From Solirubrobacterales bacterium (GTDB lineage Bacteria; Actinomycetota; Thermoleophilia; Solirubrobacterales; 70-9), in NCBI GenBank assembly GCA_016712175.1, contig JADJRQ010000001.1:310001-374000 (forward strand): a DNA stretch of 64,000 nucleotides, written 5' to 3'. Under the pieces are notes generated by a model. That model was not told the DNA's origin. It did no database searches and saw nothing but the letters and a program-made list of their open reading frames with translations. Positions 35,817 through 44,716 of the stretch are shown piece by piece. Each line of letters begins with the position of its first letter. Within the stretch, counting starts at the first letter, position 1. The position numbers and the translations under genes are program-made.

Positions 35817-37573
35817 TAGATGACCTCCTCTGCGTTGAATTCCGAAATGACTTTCTCTACAAATTCATCCTCGCCGACCTTGTCTTCGGCGCCTCAAATG
35901 ATTCTCCGGCCGAGTCCGGACCGTCGAGGTCACCGTAGATGACGTCCAGTTCTTTCGCCGGTGACCGTGAGCAGGGCTGCGGTCAGTTGCTGCCGCCGCT
36001 CGGGCTTCTCAGCATTACGGCGATTGAAAGAAGACTCAGGCGGGAAGCCGATCTCGACCTTGCCTCCGCCGGCGCCGGTCGGCCGGGTGCCTTCGAAGTA
36101 GGAAGCCGTCGGGCCGGATCCGCTCGCGCGCAGGGCTTCGATGACGGTTGGCCAGACCTGAGTGACCTTCTCGAGATCGAGGTCGTCGGCAGACGGAGCC
36201 GATTCGGCGACTGCGATGGGCTCGGGTGCGGCCGATGGCGGGGCGGACGCAACCGGCGTGGGCGGTCCCGGAGCGGCTGCCTCGCCAACGGTCTCGTACT
36301 GGGCGCTGGGACCGGGGTCATCAGATTCAGGGCCTGGATCGACTGAAACGGAAGGCCCGGGTGCTTCCGGTGCCGCGGGCGGGGCTGGAGCCGGAGCCAT
36401 AACCGGTGGAGCTGCCGCAGGAACACCCGAGCGCTCGAGCTTCTCGATCCGGCGCATCAGGCCTTCGGCGCCGGGGTCGAGGTCGGGGCGGGCAGCCTTC
36501 AGCAGGGCGACTTCCACCGCCAGGCGCGCTTCGTCACCCTCGCGAATCGTGGTCAGCGCAGCCGCGAGTTCGTCGATCGTCCTGATCAGCGTCGCCGGTC
36601 CGATCGCGTTCGCCTGAGCAGCGAGCCGCGGGGCATCGGAAGCGGTCACCGCGAGGGCCTCGGGGATCTCGCCCGTGGTCTGCGTGACCAGCAGGACCCG
36701 CAGGTGACCGAGCATGTCTCTCGCGAAGCGAGCCGGGTCCCTCCCACTCTGGGCCATGGTCTCGACTTGGGCGAGCACAGCCTTGGGATCAGAGGCGACG
36801 ATCGCGTCGACTACGCCGAAAAGCAGGTCGGCGTCAGCAGCACCGAGCAGCTCGATGACGTCGTTGAGTTCGATCTTCTTGCCGCTGTAGGCGACGAGCT
36901 GGTCGAGCGTGCCGAGGGCATCACGAAAGCTGCCGGAAGCGGACCGGGCAATCATCGAGACGGCGGGCGCCTCGATTTCGATCGTCTCGGCGACCGACAC
37001 CCGGTTGAGCACTTCGGAGAGCTGTTCCATCGAGGGCCGCTGGAAGTCGAAACGCTGGCAGCGGTCGGCGATCGTCGGCATGACCTTGTGGGCCTCGGTC
37101 GTCGCGAGGATGAAGACGGTGTTCGGCGGCGGCTCCTCGAGCGTCTTGAGGAAGGCGTTCCAGGCTTCCTTGGTCAGCATGTGGGCCTCATCGAGGATGT
37201 AGACCTTCCAGCTGCCCTGGGTCGGGGCGAACGCGACCCGGTCACGCAGGCCCCGGATGTCATCGACCGACCGGTTCGAGGCCGCGTCCATCTCGATCAC
37301 GTCGACCGATGTGCCGGCCGCGATCGAGCGACAGGACTCGCAGACTCCGCATGGGGTCAGGGTCGGCCCGCCCTTCTCACAATTGAGCGAGGCAGCGAGA
37401 ATCTTCGCCATCGAGGTCTTGCCGGTCCCACGTGAGCCGACGAACAGATACGCATGGTGGATCTGGTCGCGCTCGATCGCGTTGGAGAGGGTGCGGACGA
37501 CATGGCACTGGCCGACCACCTGGTCGAAAGATCCGGGTCGGTGACGCCTATATAGAGAGGTGGCTTCGCTCAT
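35816..37573 (-). CDS. dnaX: DNA polymerase III subunit gamma/tau (C-terminal frameshifts)
   Basis: About 585 residues. It is the clamp-loader ATPase of the replisome. Walker A is FVGSRGTGKTSMAKILAAS, the zinc module CEKGGPTLTPCGVCESC, Walker B YILDEAHML and sensor region TLEEPPPNTVFILATTEAHK. A Pro/Ala-rich linker (about 400-470) leads to the tau-type C terminus. The frame as given stops at 35930. An extra A/T at 35950-35951 and a missing base at about 35887 (35885-35887) compensate each other. Repair gives a C terminus ending EDEFVEKVISEFNAEEVI with a stop at 35816, one base into ybaB. The start is the ATG at 37573 (MSEATSLYRRHRPGSF). Confidence 0.95.
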
Positions 37574-37626
37574 TGGGAGAAAGTCCAGTCTAGCCGTACC
37601 GACTGACGTTCCCCTTTCACGAAACA

Positions 37627-38217
37627 ATGCCCGGAATGCAGTCTTCGAGCCGACTTCGCACCTGGGTGGAACCCCTCGTCTTCGTGGCAGTGATCACGGC
37701 GATCCTGCTGTTGATCTTCCCCCGCGGTTTCCCGAACTACGACACGATCTACTACCTGCTCTGGGGCCGCGAGATCTTCCACGGCATGAGCCCGGACTAC
37801 GGTGCGCCGCTCGCGCCCACCCCTCACCCGCTCTACGACCTGATTGGCGCGGTCTTCGCCCCGCTCGGCGACGGGTCGATCACCGTCTCGATCGTGCTCG
37901 CATACGTCAGCCTCGGACTGCTGGCCTGGCTCGTCTACAGGCTGGGCTCGGAATGGTTCGACCGGCCGATCGGCGGGGTCGCAGCTTTCCTGATCATGAC
38001 CAGCGCCCCGATCCTCAGCAACGGACTGAGGGCTTACGTCGATCTGCCCTACATGGTGCTCTGCCTGGCTGCGCTGCTGATCGAGACCCGAAAGCCGAAA
38101 GCCGGCTGGCCGGTACTGGTCCTGCTCGCTCTGGCCGGGCTACTGCGGCCGGAGGCCTGGCTCTTTGCCGGCTTCTACTCCTCTACCTCGCGCTTGATTT
38201 CACCCCGCCGAAAGTAG
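37627..38217 (+). CDS. GT-C-type glycosyltransferase-like membrane protein, N-terminal part (frameshifted gene)
   Basis: First 180 or so residues of a polytopic membrane protein: a transmembrane helix at about 14-31, then FPNYDTIYYLLWGREIFHGM, where Asp may be the catalytic residue in the first luminal loop of GT39/GT-C enzymes, then three or four more helices. The frame goes wrong after GLLRPEAWLFAGFY because a C is missing near 38178; adding one gives FYLLYLALDFTPPKVG, continuous with the next segment. It is divergent from dnaX across 53 bp. Such enzymes use polyprenyl-phosphate sugars on the outer face of the membrane; the substrate is unknown. Confidence 0.72.
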   Translation: MPGMQSSSRLRTWVEPLVFVAVITAILLLIFPRGFPNYDTIYYLLWGREIFHGMSPDYGAPLAPTPHPLYDLIGAVFAPLGDGSITVSIVLAYVSLGLLAWLVYRLGSEWFDRPIGGVAAFLIMTSAPILSNGLRAYVDLPYMVLCLAALLIETRKPKAGWPVLVLLALAGLLRPEAWLFAGFYSSTSRLISPRRK

Positions 38218-39185
38218 GCAGCCGGATTCCGGGTGTGAAGCTGCGCGAGGGCGGCATCGACCGCAACCTGATCCTGATGGCCTGCCTGACGGCAGCCGGA
38301 CCAGTCATCTGGCTGCTGTTCGACCTTATCACCACCGGCAGCGCCTTCTATTCGTTCACCGGAACCCGGGAGACGGTCGACACGCTTGAGCGCCAGACCG
38401 GTCCCGTGGACGTTGTGCTCTACGGACCAAGACGGCTCGGCGAGGTCCTCCAGTGGCCGGGCATGGTCGGTGCCCTGGCCGGGTTCGTGCTCTGCCTTGC
38501 GACCATGCGGAAGAAAGCGACGCTGGCCGCGGTCGCAGCGGTCCTGGCGCTGATCGCCTTCGCCCTGATGGGCGCTTCCGGCCTCGCCATCATCCCCCGC
38601 TACACGATGCTCGCCGCAGCGATCCTCGCGATCTTCGCCGCGACTTCGGTACTCGGCTGGCGGCTGATTCCGAAGGAGAACAAGTGGCGACGGCCCTGGC
38701 AGGTGACCGCCGTGCTGGTCGTCCTGCTCTACCTCGTCTGGCTGCCGAACCAGTACGACCTGCTCCACAAGGTCGACCGCGACCTGACCGACCAGAGCCT
38801 GGTCGAACGCGACCTCGAAGCGCTGGTCGATGATGGTGCATTCGAAGTGGAGACCTCCAGGGGCACCGCCGAACCCGGCTGCCTGCCGATCTCGGTCCCG
38901 AACCACCGGGCCGTGCCGCGCCTCGCCTTCTGGCTCGACATCCGTCCCTCGGACGTGGTCAGCGTCGCCGCTGAAGATCAGCCGGACGCTGGTTACTTCC
39001 TTGCTCCCGCCCGTGAGTTCACTGTGGAGAACTTCATTCTCGATCCCGGTGAACCCGGACGCGCGGCAACGAGGCCTCCACCCCGCTTCAAACCCGTGGC
39101 CGAAAACCGTTCGTGGAAGCTCTACTCGACCTGCGGTGGCTTTCCGAAGGGCTGGACCGGTTACGCACCGCTGTCCGAGCCGTGA
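38180..39185 (+). CDS. GT-C-type glycosyltransferase-like membrane protein, C-terminal part (frameshifted gene)
   Basis: Continues from the preceding segment in another frame. It has about five transmembrane helices (NLILMACLTAAGPVIWLLFD; then clusters up to LLYLVWLPNQYDLL) and an extracytoplasmic C-terminal domain of about 150 residues containing two cysteines (EPGCLPISV and LYSTCGGFPKG). The repaired protein is about 519 residues. Its stop overlaps the GTG start of the small Cys4 protein, indicating translational coupling of the two. Confidence 0.72.
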
Positions 39186-39526
39186 AACTGCTCCTCAAGT
39201 TCGGGATCGGCCTGCTGATCGCCTTCGTCATCCTCGCCAGCCTGGGTTTGCTTTTCTGGGCAAGGCCGACTCCCATTTTGGGCGTCGATGGCAACTCGCT
39301 GGCCCATTCGGTCCAGGACAGCCAGTACTACGAAAAGTGCAGGGAAGCCCCGAACGGCGACTGGATCTGCGAGAAAGCCGGAACCCGATATGCAGTCGAT
39401 ATTGGCTGGGACGGATGCTGGGACGGCGATCGCATCAGCGGGCCCGCTACCACCTTCACGCCGAATGAAATCAGTGGATGCGTGAACCTCCAGGATCACC
39501 TCAGGCTCGAAGAAGCACTGAACTGA
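39182..39526 (+). CDS. Membrane-anchored Cys4 protein, 114 aa (paralogue of the gene at 44717)
   Basis: One N-terminal transmembrane anchor (residues 4-26, LLIAFVILASLGLLFW), then an extracytoplasmic domain starting ARPTPILGVDGNSL. It has four cysteines at 53, 63, 79 and 100 in the contexts EKC, DWIC, GCW and SGCV. The same domain forms the C terminus of the protein at 44717, with matching Cys contexts. Four spaced cysteines outside the membrane suggest two disulfides. The GTG start overlaps the preceding GT-C gene stop by 4 bp, so the two may work together. The family is unknown to me. Confidence 0.75.
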   Translation: MKLLLKFGIGLLIAFVILASLGLLFWARPTPILGVDGNSLAHSVQDSQYYEKCREAPNGDWICEKAGTRYAVDIGWDGCWDGDRISGPATTFTPNEISGCVNLQDHLRLEEALN

Positions 39527-39529
39527 ACG

Positions 39530-39991
39530 TCAGGCGATCTCGCCGGTGATCACGTAGCGCAGCACCGCGGCAACCTGTTCCGGGGTCCGCGCCGTGGCCC
39601 GGGCAGCCGCATCGACTTCCTTGAGAGCGTGGTCGAGTTCAGTGTCGTGCTGGGTGATGACCGGCTTGCCGAGGGCCGAAGCGAAACCGGCGTCGAAGGC
39701 GGCATTCCACTGCCGGTATTTGTCACCAAATCGAACCACGACCACATCGGCATCGTGGATCAGGGTCTGAGTCCGGATCGAGTTCACGCCAGCCCCTTTG
39801 TGGTCAGCCCAGAAAGACTCGGACTCCTCACCAAGGGTCCCAGTGCCGGCAGCATCAGAAGCCGGATGGTCGGTAACCGGAGAAGTAAAGGAAACGGGCA
39901 ACCCATCACAAGCGGATGCCACAGCCGCCCGCCAATCGGAGTGAATTTCGCCTGCCAAGTAGACATTCCAGGTTCGTTCCATGAAAGACAT
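39530..39991 (-). CDS. ytoQ: YtoQ family protein
   Basis: A 153-residue soluble protein. The opening ERTWNVYLAGEIHSDWR and the motifs FTSPVTDHPASDAAG, ESESFWADHKGAGVN and RTQTLIHDADVVVVRFGDKY QWNAAFDAGFA-type sequence match YtoQ, a nucleoside-2-deoxyribosyltransferase-like fold of unknown function. The start is ATG at 39991 or 39982; no clear ribosome site helps. The open frame extends further upstream but only through a C-rich repeat region. It is convergent with the Cys4 gene, with stops 4 bp apart. Confidence 0.85.
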   Translation of the reverse strand: MSFMERTWNVYLAGEIHSDWRAAVASACDGLPVSFTSPVTDHPASDAAGTGTLGEESESFWADHKGAGVNSIRTQTLIHDADVVVVRFGDKYRQWNAAFDAGFASALGKPVITQHDTELDHALKEVDAAARATARTPEQVAAVLRYVITGEIA

Positions 39992-40036
39992 TGTGTCAAA
40001 GCGATCCCATCCCAATCCGAGTGTCGAAGCGGGTGC

Positions 40037-40145
40037 GGGGGTGTCGCGCCCGGAGCCGCCGTCCCGGCCCGTACGTGACACCCCCCCCGTGCCCGCCCCA
40101 CACACGAAGCCGCCGTCCCGGTGAGGGCGCGACACCCCCCCCCCC
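40037..40145. repeat. Inverted and direct repeats with long C tracts
   Basis: Perfect 15-bp inverted repeat GGGGGTGTCGCGCCC (40037-40051) / GGGCGCGACACCCCC (40125-40139). It encloses a 13-bp direct repeat GCCGCCGTCCCGG (40055-40067 and 40109-40121), a C8 tract (40081-40088) and an adjoining C11 tract (40135-40145). It lies between ytoQ and the SRP RNA, both on the minus strand. Confidence 0.8.
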
Positions 40146-40240
40146 TTCCATCACCAACGCTCTCGCCAAAGTAGGAAAAATGGACCGTGCACCGTTCGTC
40201 GAAAGAAAGCTACCGGGCGTATCCATCGAGTTCGGCTCAA

Positions 40241-40334
40241 GTCAGGCTAACCCGCGGCACCCGTAGTTTCCGCTTAAGGCTGCTTCCTTCCGGACCTGAC
40301 CTGATTCACGGGCTTGCGTCGCGCGGGACCTGAC
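40241..40334 (-). ncRNA. ffs: Signal recognition particle RNA, small bacterial type
   Basis: The minus strand carries the universally conserved SRP domain IV: GGTCAGGTCCGGAAGG followed by AAGCAGCC, with the GGAA tetraloop and the asymmetric loop that bind Ffh. Flanking helices close well: GCCCGT / ACGGGT, CCCGCG / CGCGGG and outer GTCAGG / CCTGAC. This gives about 94 nt, the small eubacterial type. Ends are set from the outermost pairing and may be off by several bases. The next 227 bp up to adhE should hold its promoter; I see no convincing -35/-10 pair there. Confidence 0.88.
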
Positions 40335-40561
40335 CGTCAACGCCTCCCTCGGTGTACTGACCCCAGTGGCCAGGTCCTCAGAACGGAATTCGGCCTTGCT
40401 AAAGCGGATTGCAAGTGACAAGGCACCGCTACCTCCCCGCCTAGCACGGTCCAGCCGGGATCCTACCGCTCCGGACGGTTCAAGTCTTCCGTGGCGGCCA
40501 GTTCGTGCAACGATCCTCGGTCCAGCCTCTGCCGTGGCCCCTGCCAGATTTCCAACTGAGG

Positions 40562-43183
40562 TCAGGCCGGGCGGCCCTCCCAGGCGGCGGTCAGCAGTCC
40601 CGCGAGCTCGGCCAGCATCGGCATCCGTGGATTGGTCCGCAGGCTGGGATCGGCGAAGGCGTTCTTGACCAGATCGGGCAAGGCGGCATCGAACTCCTCC
40701 TTGTCCACCCCGGCTGCCTCGGCCAGCGAGCGCGGCATGCCGACCTCGTCCAGCAGGTCGTCGACCCGGGCGAAGAAGCGCTCGCGCCGCTCGTCCATGT
40801 CCTTGCCGCCTAGGCCCATGACCCATCCCATCTGGGCGTACTTGTCAGGGGCCAGGTAGGTCGAGTATCCGGGCGCCGGCATGAACTTCGACGGGATCGA
40901 CGCGTTGTAGCGCAACACGTGCGGCAGGAAAATTCCGTTGGCTCGGCCGTGAGGAATTCCGAACCTGGCGCCGACCGAATGGGCGAGGGCGTGGTTCACG
41001 CCGACAAACGCATTCGAAAAAGCCAGCCCTGCAATCGTCGAAGCGTTCGACATCGCCGTGCGCGCTTCGAGGTCGCTGCCGTCGACGACCGCCTTCGGCA
41101 GAGCATCCATGATCAGGTTGATCGCCTGCATGCAGAAGGCGTCGGTGTAGGCCGAGGCGAAGATCGAGACCCCCGCCTCGAGGGCGTGGGTCAACGCGTC
41201 GACCCCGGTGTCGGCGGTGACCGCGGCCGGCATCGAGAGAGTCAGCGTCGGGTCGATCACCGCGATGTCGGGAACCAGCGAGTAGTCGACCAGGGTGAGC
41301 TTGCGGCCCTCGGATGTGACCACGGCGGCCGGCGACACCTCGGAGCCGGTGCCGGAAGTGGTCGGCACCCCGACCAGCCTCACGGTGTGATCGACCTCGG
41401 GATATTGCGCGACCCGCTTACGCGCGTCGAGAAAGGGCAGCGACAGTTCCTGGAGGGTCAGCTCCGGACTCTCGTGGAAGAGTCTCATCGCCTTGGCGGC
41501 GTCGAGCACTGAGCCGCCGCCGACCGCGACGATGCAGTCGGCTTTGAATTCGCCGAGCACTTCTACCCCCGCCCTGATCTGGGCCTCGGTCGGCTCCGGC
41601 TCGATGTTGGAGAAGACGTGGATGCCGGACCCGTCGAGGTAGCGCCGGACCTCGTCGGCGACGCCCCGGGCCTCGCCGTCGGCGTCGGTGACGATCAGGA
41701 ACTGATCGGCCTTGACCTCGCGCAGGCTCTCCAGGGAGCCGGCGTTGAAATAGGTGTCCGAGGGGACTCGAAACCACTGGGGTGGCGCTTGACGGCGCGA
41801 GACGGTTTTCACGTTGAGCAGGTTCCTGTAGTTGACGTTGTCGGTCGTATTCGATCCGCCCCAGGTTCCGCAGCCGAGCGAAAACGTGGGCGTAAGTGAG
41901 TTGTAGATGCCGCCGAGGGCCCCGACCGCGGTCGGGGCGTTGACCAGGATCCGCCCTGTCCGGACTCGTCTGGAGAACTTCTCGATCACTTCTTCGTCGG
42001 AGGTGTAGACCGCCGAGGTGTGACCGAGTCCGCCGTGTTCAGTGACCAATTCGCAGGCGGCGACTCCGTGCTCGAGCGACGGCGAGCGAATCAGCCCGAG
42101 AACCGGCATCAGCTTCTCCTGAATCAGCGGATGGGCGCCGAGGTCGGCCAGATCGGAGGGCAGTGGCGCCATCAACACCTTGACCCCCTCCTCGACCTCG
42201 AAGCCGCCCATAGCAGCGAGGTTGACGCAGGATTGACCCAGCGCCCGGACGTCAACGCTGCCGTCCGGTGCGAAGGCCAGCTTCGAAAGGGCGTCGACCT
42301 CGTCGGGGGTCAGCAGCTTCGCCCCCATGCGCTCGAACTCGGCGACGACGTCGTCGTAGATCGAGTCGTCGATCACGCAGGTCTGCTCGGCCGGGCAGAT
42401 CACCGAGGCATCGAAGGTCTTGGAGATCAGGATGTCGACCACGGCCATCTCGATCTCGGCGCTGCTGCTGAGGTAAACCGGCGCATTGCCGGCACCGACG
42501 CTGAGGGTCGGCTTGCCGGCGGCGTTCGCCGCGGCGACCGCCTTGGGGCCACCAGTGGTCCAGATCAGATCGACCCCGTCGTGATGGAAGAGGTGCTGTG
42601 AGACATCAAGGGTCGGGTCGGGGATCACCTGGAGAGCGTCCGCGGGCAGACCGGCGGCCTCGCCCGCCTCCTGGAGGATCTCCACCGCCTTGACCGCGCA
42701 CTGAGAAGCCCTCGCCGAGGGCCGGAAGATGATCGCGTTGCGGGTCTTGGCTGCGACGATCGACTTGAACAGCGCGGTCGACGTCGGGTTGGTGATCGGC
42801 ACCAGCGCCAGTACGACGCCGATCGGCTCGGCGACATACTCGATTCCCCGCTTGCGGTCCTCCTCGATCACCCCGACCGACTTCTTGTCCTTGAGGTAGT
42901 CGTAGAGGAACTCGGTCGCGATGAAGTTCTTGACGACCTTGTCCTCGAGCACGCCGAAGTGGGTCTCCTCCATGGCCAGCGCCGCCAGTTCGAATGCGTT
43001 TTCCAGACCGGCGACGACCATCGCCCAGACGAGCCGGTCGACCGCTTCCTGGTCGAGTTCGCGGAAGGCCACAGCAGCGGTCTCGGCGCGCGTAACGAAG
43101 CCATTGATGCGCTCAGCCTGCTCCGGATCCAGCGGGGTGTGCTGGTCGGACCCGGTGGCGGGGCGGGTCTCGGTCAAAGCCAT
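40562..43183 (-). CDS. adhE: Bifunctional acetaldehyde-CoA/alcohol dehydrogenase
   Basis: An 873-residue fusion that reduces acetyl-CoA to acetaldehyde and then ethanol, regenerating NAD+ when oxygen is short. Residues about 20-450 form the CoA-acylating aldehyde dehydrogenase, with IGVVLALVPITNPTSTALFK and catalytic Cys263 in SVICPAEQTCVID. Residues about 465-873 form the iron-dependent alcohol dehydrogenase, with GVPTTSGTGSEVSPAAVV and histidines in NHALAHSVGARFGIPHGRAN. Length matches E. coli AdhE, whose subunits build spirosomes. GAGGAG lies just upstream of the ATG, and a palindrome sits at 43208. Confidence 0.97.
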   Translation of the reverse strand: MALTETRPATGSDQHTPLDPEQAERINGFVTRAETAAVAFRELDQEAVDRLVWAMVVAGLENAFELAALAMEETHFGVLEDKVVKNFIATEFLYDYLKDKKSVGVIEEDRKRGIEYVAEPIGVVLALVPITNPTSTALFKSIVAAKTRNAIIFRPSARASQCAVKAVEILQEAGEAAGLPADALQVIPDPTLDVSQHLFHHDGVDLIWTTGGPKAVAAANAAGKPTLSVGAGNAPVYLSSSAEIEMAVVDILISKTFDASVICPAEQTCVIDDSIYDDVVAEFERMGAKLLTPDEVDALSKLAFAPDGSVDVRALGQSCVNLAAMGGFEVEEGVKVLMAPLPSDLADLGAHPLIQEKLMPVLGLIRSPSLEHGVAACELVTEHGGLGHTSAVYTSDEEVIEKFSRRVRTGRILVNAPTAVGALGGIYNSLTPTFSLGCGTWGGSNTTDNVNYRNLLNVKTVSRRQAPPQWFRVPSDTYFNAGSLESLREVKADQFLIVTDADGEARGVADEVRRYLDGSGIHVFSNIEPEPTEAQIRAGVEVLGEFKADCIVAVGGGSVLDAAKAMRLFHESPELTLQELSLPFLDARKRVAQYPEVDHTVRLVGVPTTSGTGSEVSPAAVVTSEGRKLTLVDYSLVPDIAVIDPTLTLSMPAAVTADTGVDALTHALEAGVSIFASAYTDAFCMQAINLIMDALPKAVVDGSDLEARTAMSNASTIAGLAFSNAFVGVNHALAHSVGARFGIPHGRANGIFLPHVLRYNASIPSKFMPAPGYSTYLAPDKYAQMGWVMGLGGKDMDERRERFFARVDDLLDEVGMPRSLAEAAGVDKEEFDAALPDLVKNAFADPSLRTNPRMPMLAELAGLLTAAWEGRPA

Positions 43184-43207
43184 GTTCTCCTCCTCAGGGG
43201 GCCGGGT

Positions 43208-43221
43208 GGTAACAGGTTACC
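43208..43221. promoter_or_regulatory. Palindrome upstream of adhE, operator candidate
   Basis: GGTAAC-AG-GTTACC, a perfect 6-bp inverted repeat, 25 bp upstream of the adhE start. Its position suits a repressor site; the regulator is unknown. Confidence 0.35.
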
Positions 43222-43352
43222 GCCCATGCGGAAACGCCATCGAGCCGCCCGCAGGAGCGCTACCGTACCAGCCGTGCGGAGCGGTGCCTTCAAGGGAACC
43301 ACCGCCCATTTGTAATTCCCCTTCCGCGGCGCATAGTTGGTCGGCTTGGCCC

Positions 43353-44476
43353 TCAGGCGAAGAAGAAGACCACAGCGAGGGTTGCGTAGAGGGCCAGCAA
43401 CTGGAGGCCCTCGAACCAGTTGGACTTGCCTTCCTGGACCACGAAATAGGCGGCGAGAACCGCGATCACCAGGCCGACCATTTCGTAACCGTTGAAGACG
43501 AGGGCCATCGGGAAGGGACCGAGAACGTAAGAGGCCAGAACGAGGACCGGGGCGACCACCAGGGCGAGCTGCGTGGCGGAGCCGATCGCGATGTGGACCG
43601 ACATGTCCATCTTGTCACGGGTGGCATAGAGGACGCTGACCCAGCTTTCGGCCGCGTTGCCGACGATCGCGACGATGATGATGCCGACGAAAAACTCGGA
43701 GAGGCCGAAAGAGACAGCGACCTCCTCAAGCGACCCGACCAGCAGGTGCGCCATGACGCCGACCGCGACCCCGGCCAGGGCGAGTGCGAGCAAAGCCTTG
43801 CCGGCGCTCCAGCCGAGGCCGGAAGCGTGCTCCGTCCCGGCGGGATTGAAGATGTCCCGATGGGTTCGCAGCGAGAAGATCAGACCCGCAACGTAGGTGC
43901 CGAGCAGGATGACCGATGCGATGACCGAGATCTTCTCGACATCGGAGTCGAACTTGAGCAGGTTGTCTTCGACCATCGGCAGCCCCTGACCGTTGATCAT
44001 CTCGAAGACACCCGGAAGGACCAGGACCGCCACCGCCAGGAAAAGCATCAGCACTGTGGCCGAGACGGCAGTCTGGTTGAAGGACTGTTCGTTCCTCTTC
44101 CAGCCGCCGAGCAGCATGCCGAGGCCCATGATCAGCAGCACGTTGCCCAGCACGGCGCCGACGATCGAGGCCTTGACCACCTCATAGAGACCGGCGTTCA
44201 GAGCGAACAACGCGATGATCATCTCGGGCGCGTTGCCGAAGGTGACGTTGAGCAGACTGCCGAGGCCCGGACCGGTTTTCGCGGCAAGTTCTTCCGTGGC
44301 CAAACCCATCATCGCCGCGGTGGGAATGACACCGAGACCGGCCGTGACGAAGACCCGGTGGGGTCGGGGTGGACGAACAGGTCGAGCACGATCGCGATCG
44401 GAATGAAAGGGAGCAGGTAGTACGGCCAGAGGATCGGCTTCTCCCCCTCTGCCGCGGCTGGTTTCTCCTCGCTCAC
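43353..44476 (-). CDS. caxA: Calcium/proton exchanger, CaxA/VCX type (frameshifted near N terminus)
   Basis: A cation/H+ antiporter of about 375 residues and 11 helices. The two alpha-repeats are clear: GSLLNVTFGNAPEMIIALFA and IIIVAIVGNAAESWVSVLYA, each with the ion-binding Asn/Glu, and an acidic stretch VEDNLLKFDSDVEK lies between the halves. The N terminus (GTG at 44476, MSEEKPAAAEGEKPILWPYY) is in another frame; one base missing at 44354-44358 separates it from the rest, which is open from 44312. Repair gives PTRVFVTAGLGVIPTAAMMG. It exports Ca2+ or other divalent cations using the proton gradient. Confidence 0.87.
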
Positions 44477-44605
44477 AGTCGCAAACCTAGCCGAATTCGA
44501 GGACGGTCAGACGGTGGCTCCCCGCTTTCATCTCCCGCCGGCCGAAAGAGTCGCGACACCACTTCTATTCAGGAGATCCGCCGCCCATTTATGATGCCCG
44601 TTCCC

Positions 44606-44677
44606 GGGCGCGTAGCTCAGCGGGAGAGCGCTCGCTTCACACGCGAGAGGTCGCTGGTTCGAAACCAGCCGTGCCCA
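44606..44677 (+). tRNA. tRNA-Val (CAC)
   Basis: A full cloverleaf can be drawn: acceptor GGGCGCG / CGTGCCC (one G-T pair), D arm GCTC / GAGC, anticodon stem CTCGC / GCGAG with loop TTCACAC (anticodon CAC) and T arm GCTGG-TTCGAAA-CCAGC. The discriminator is A. CCA is not directly encoded at 44678-44680. Confidence 0.95.
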
Positions 44678-44716
44678 TCCACTGATCCCTGAATCGAAGC
44701 CGGGAGGACGAAGTTC

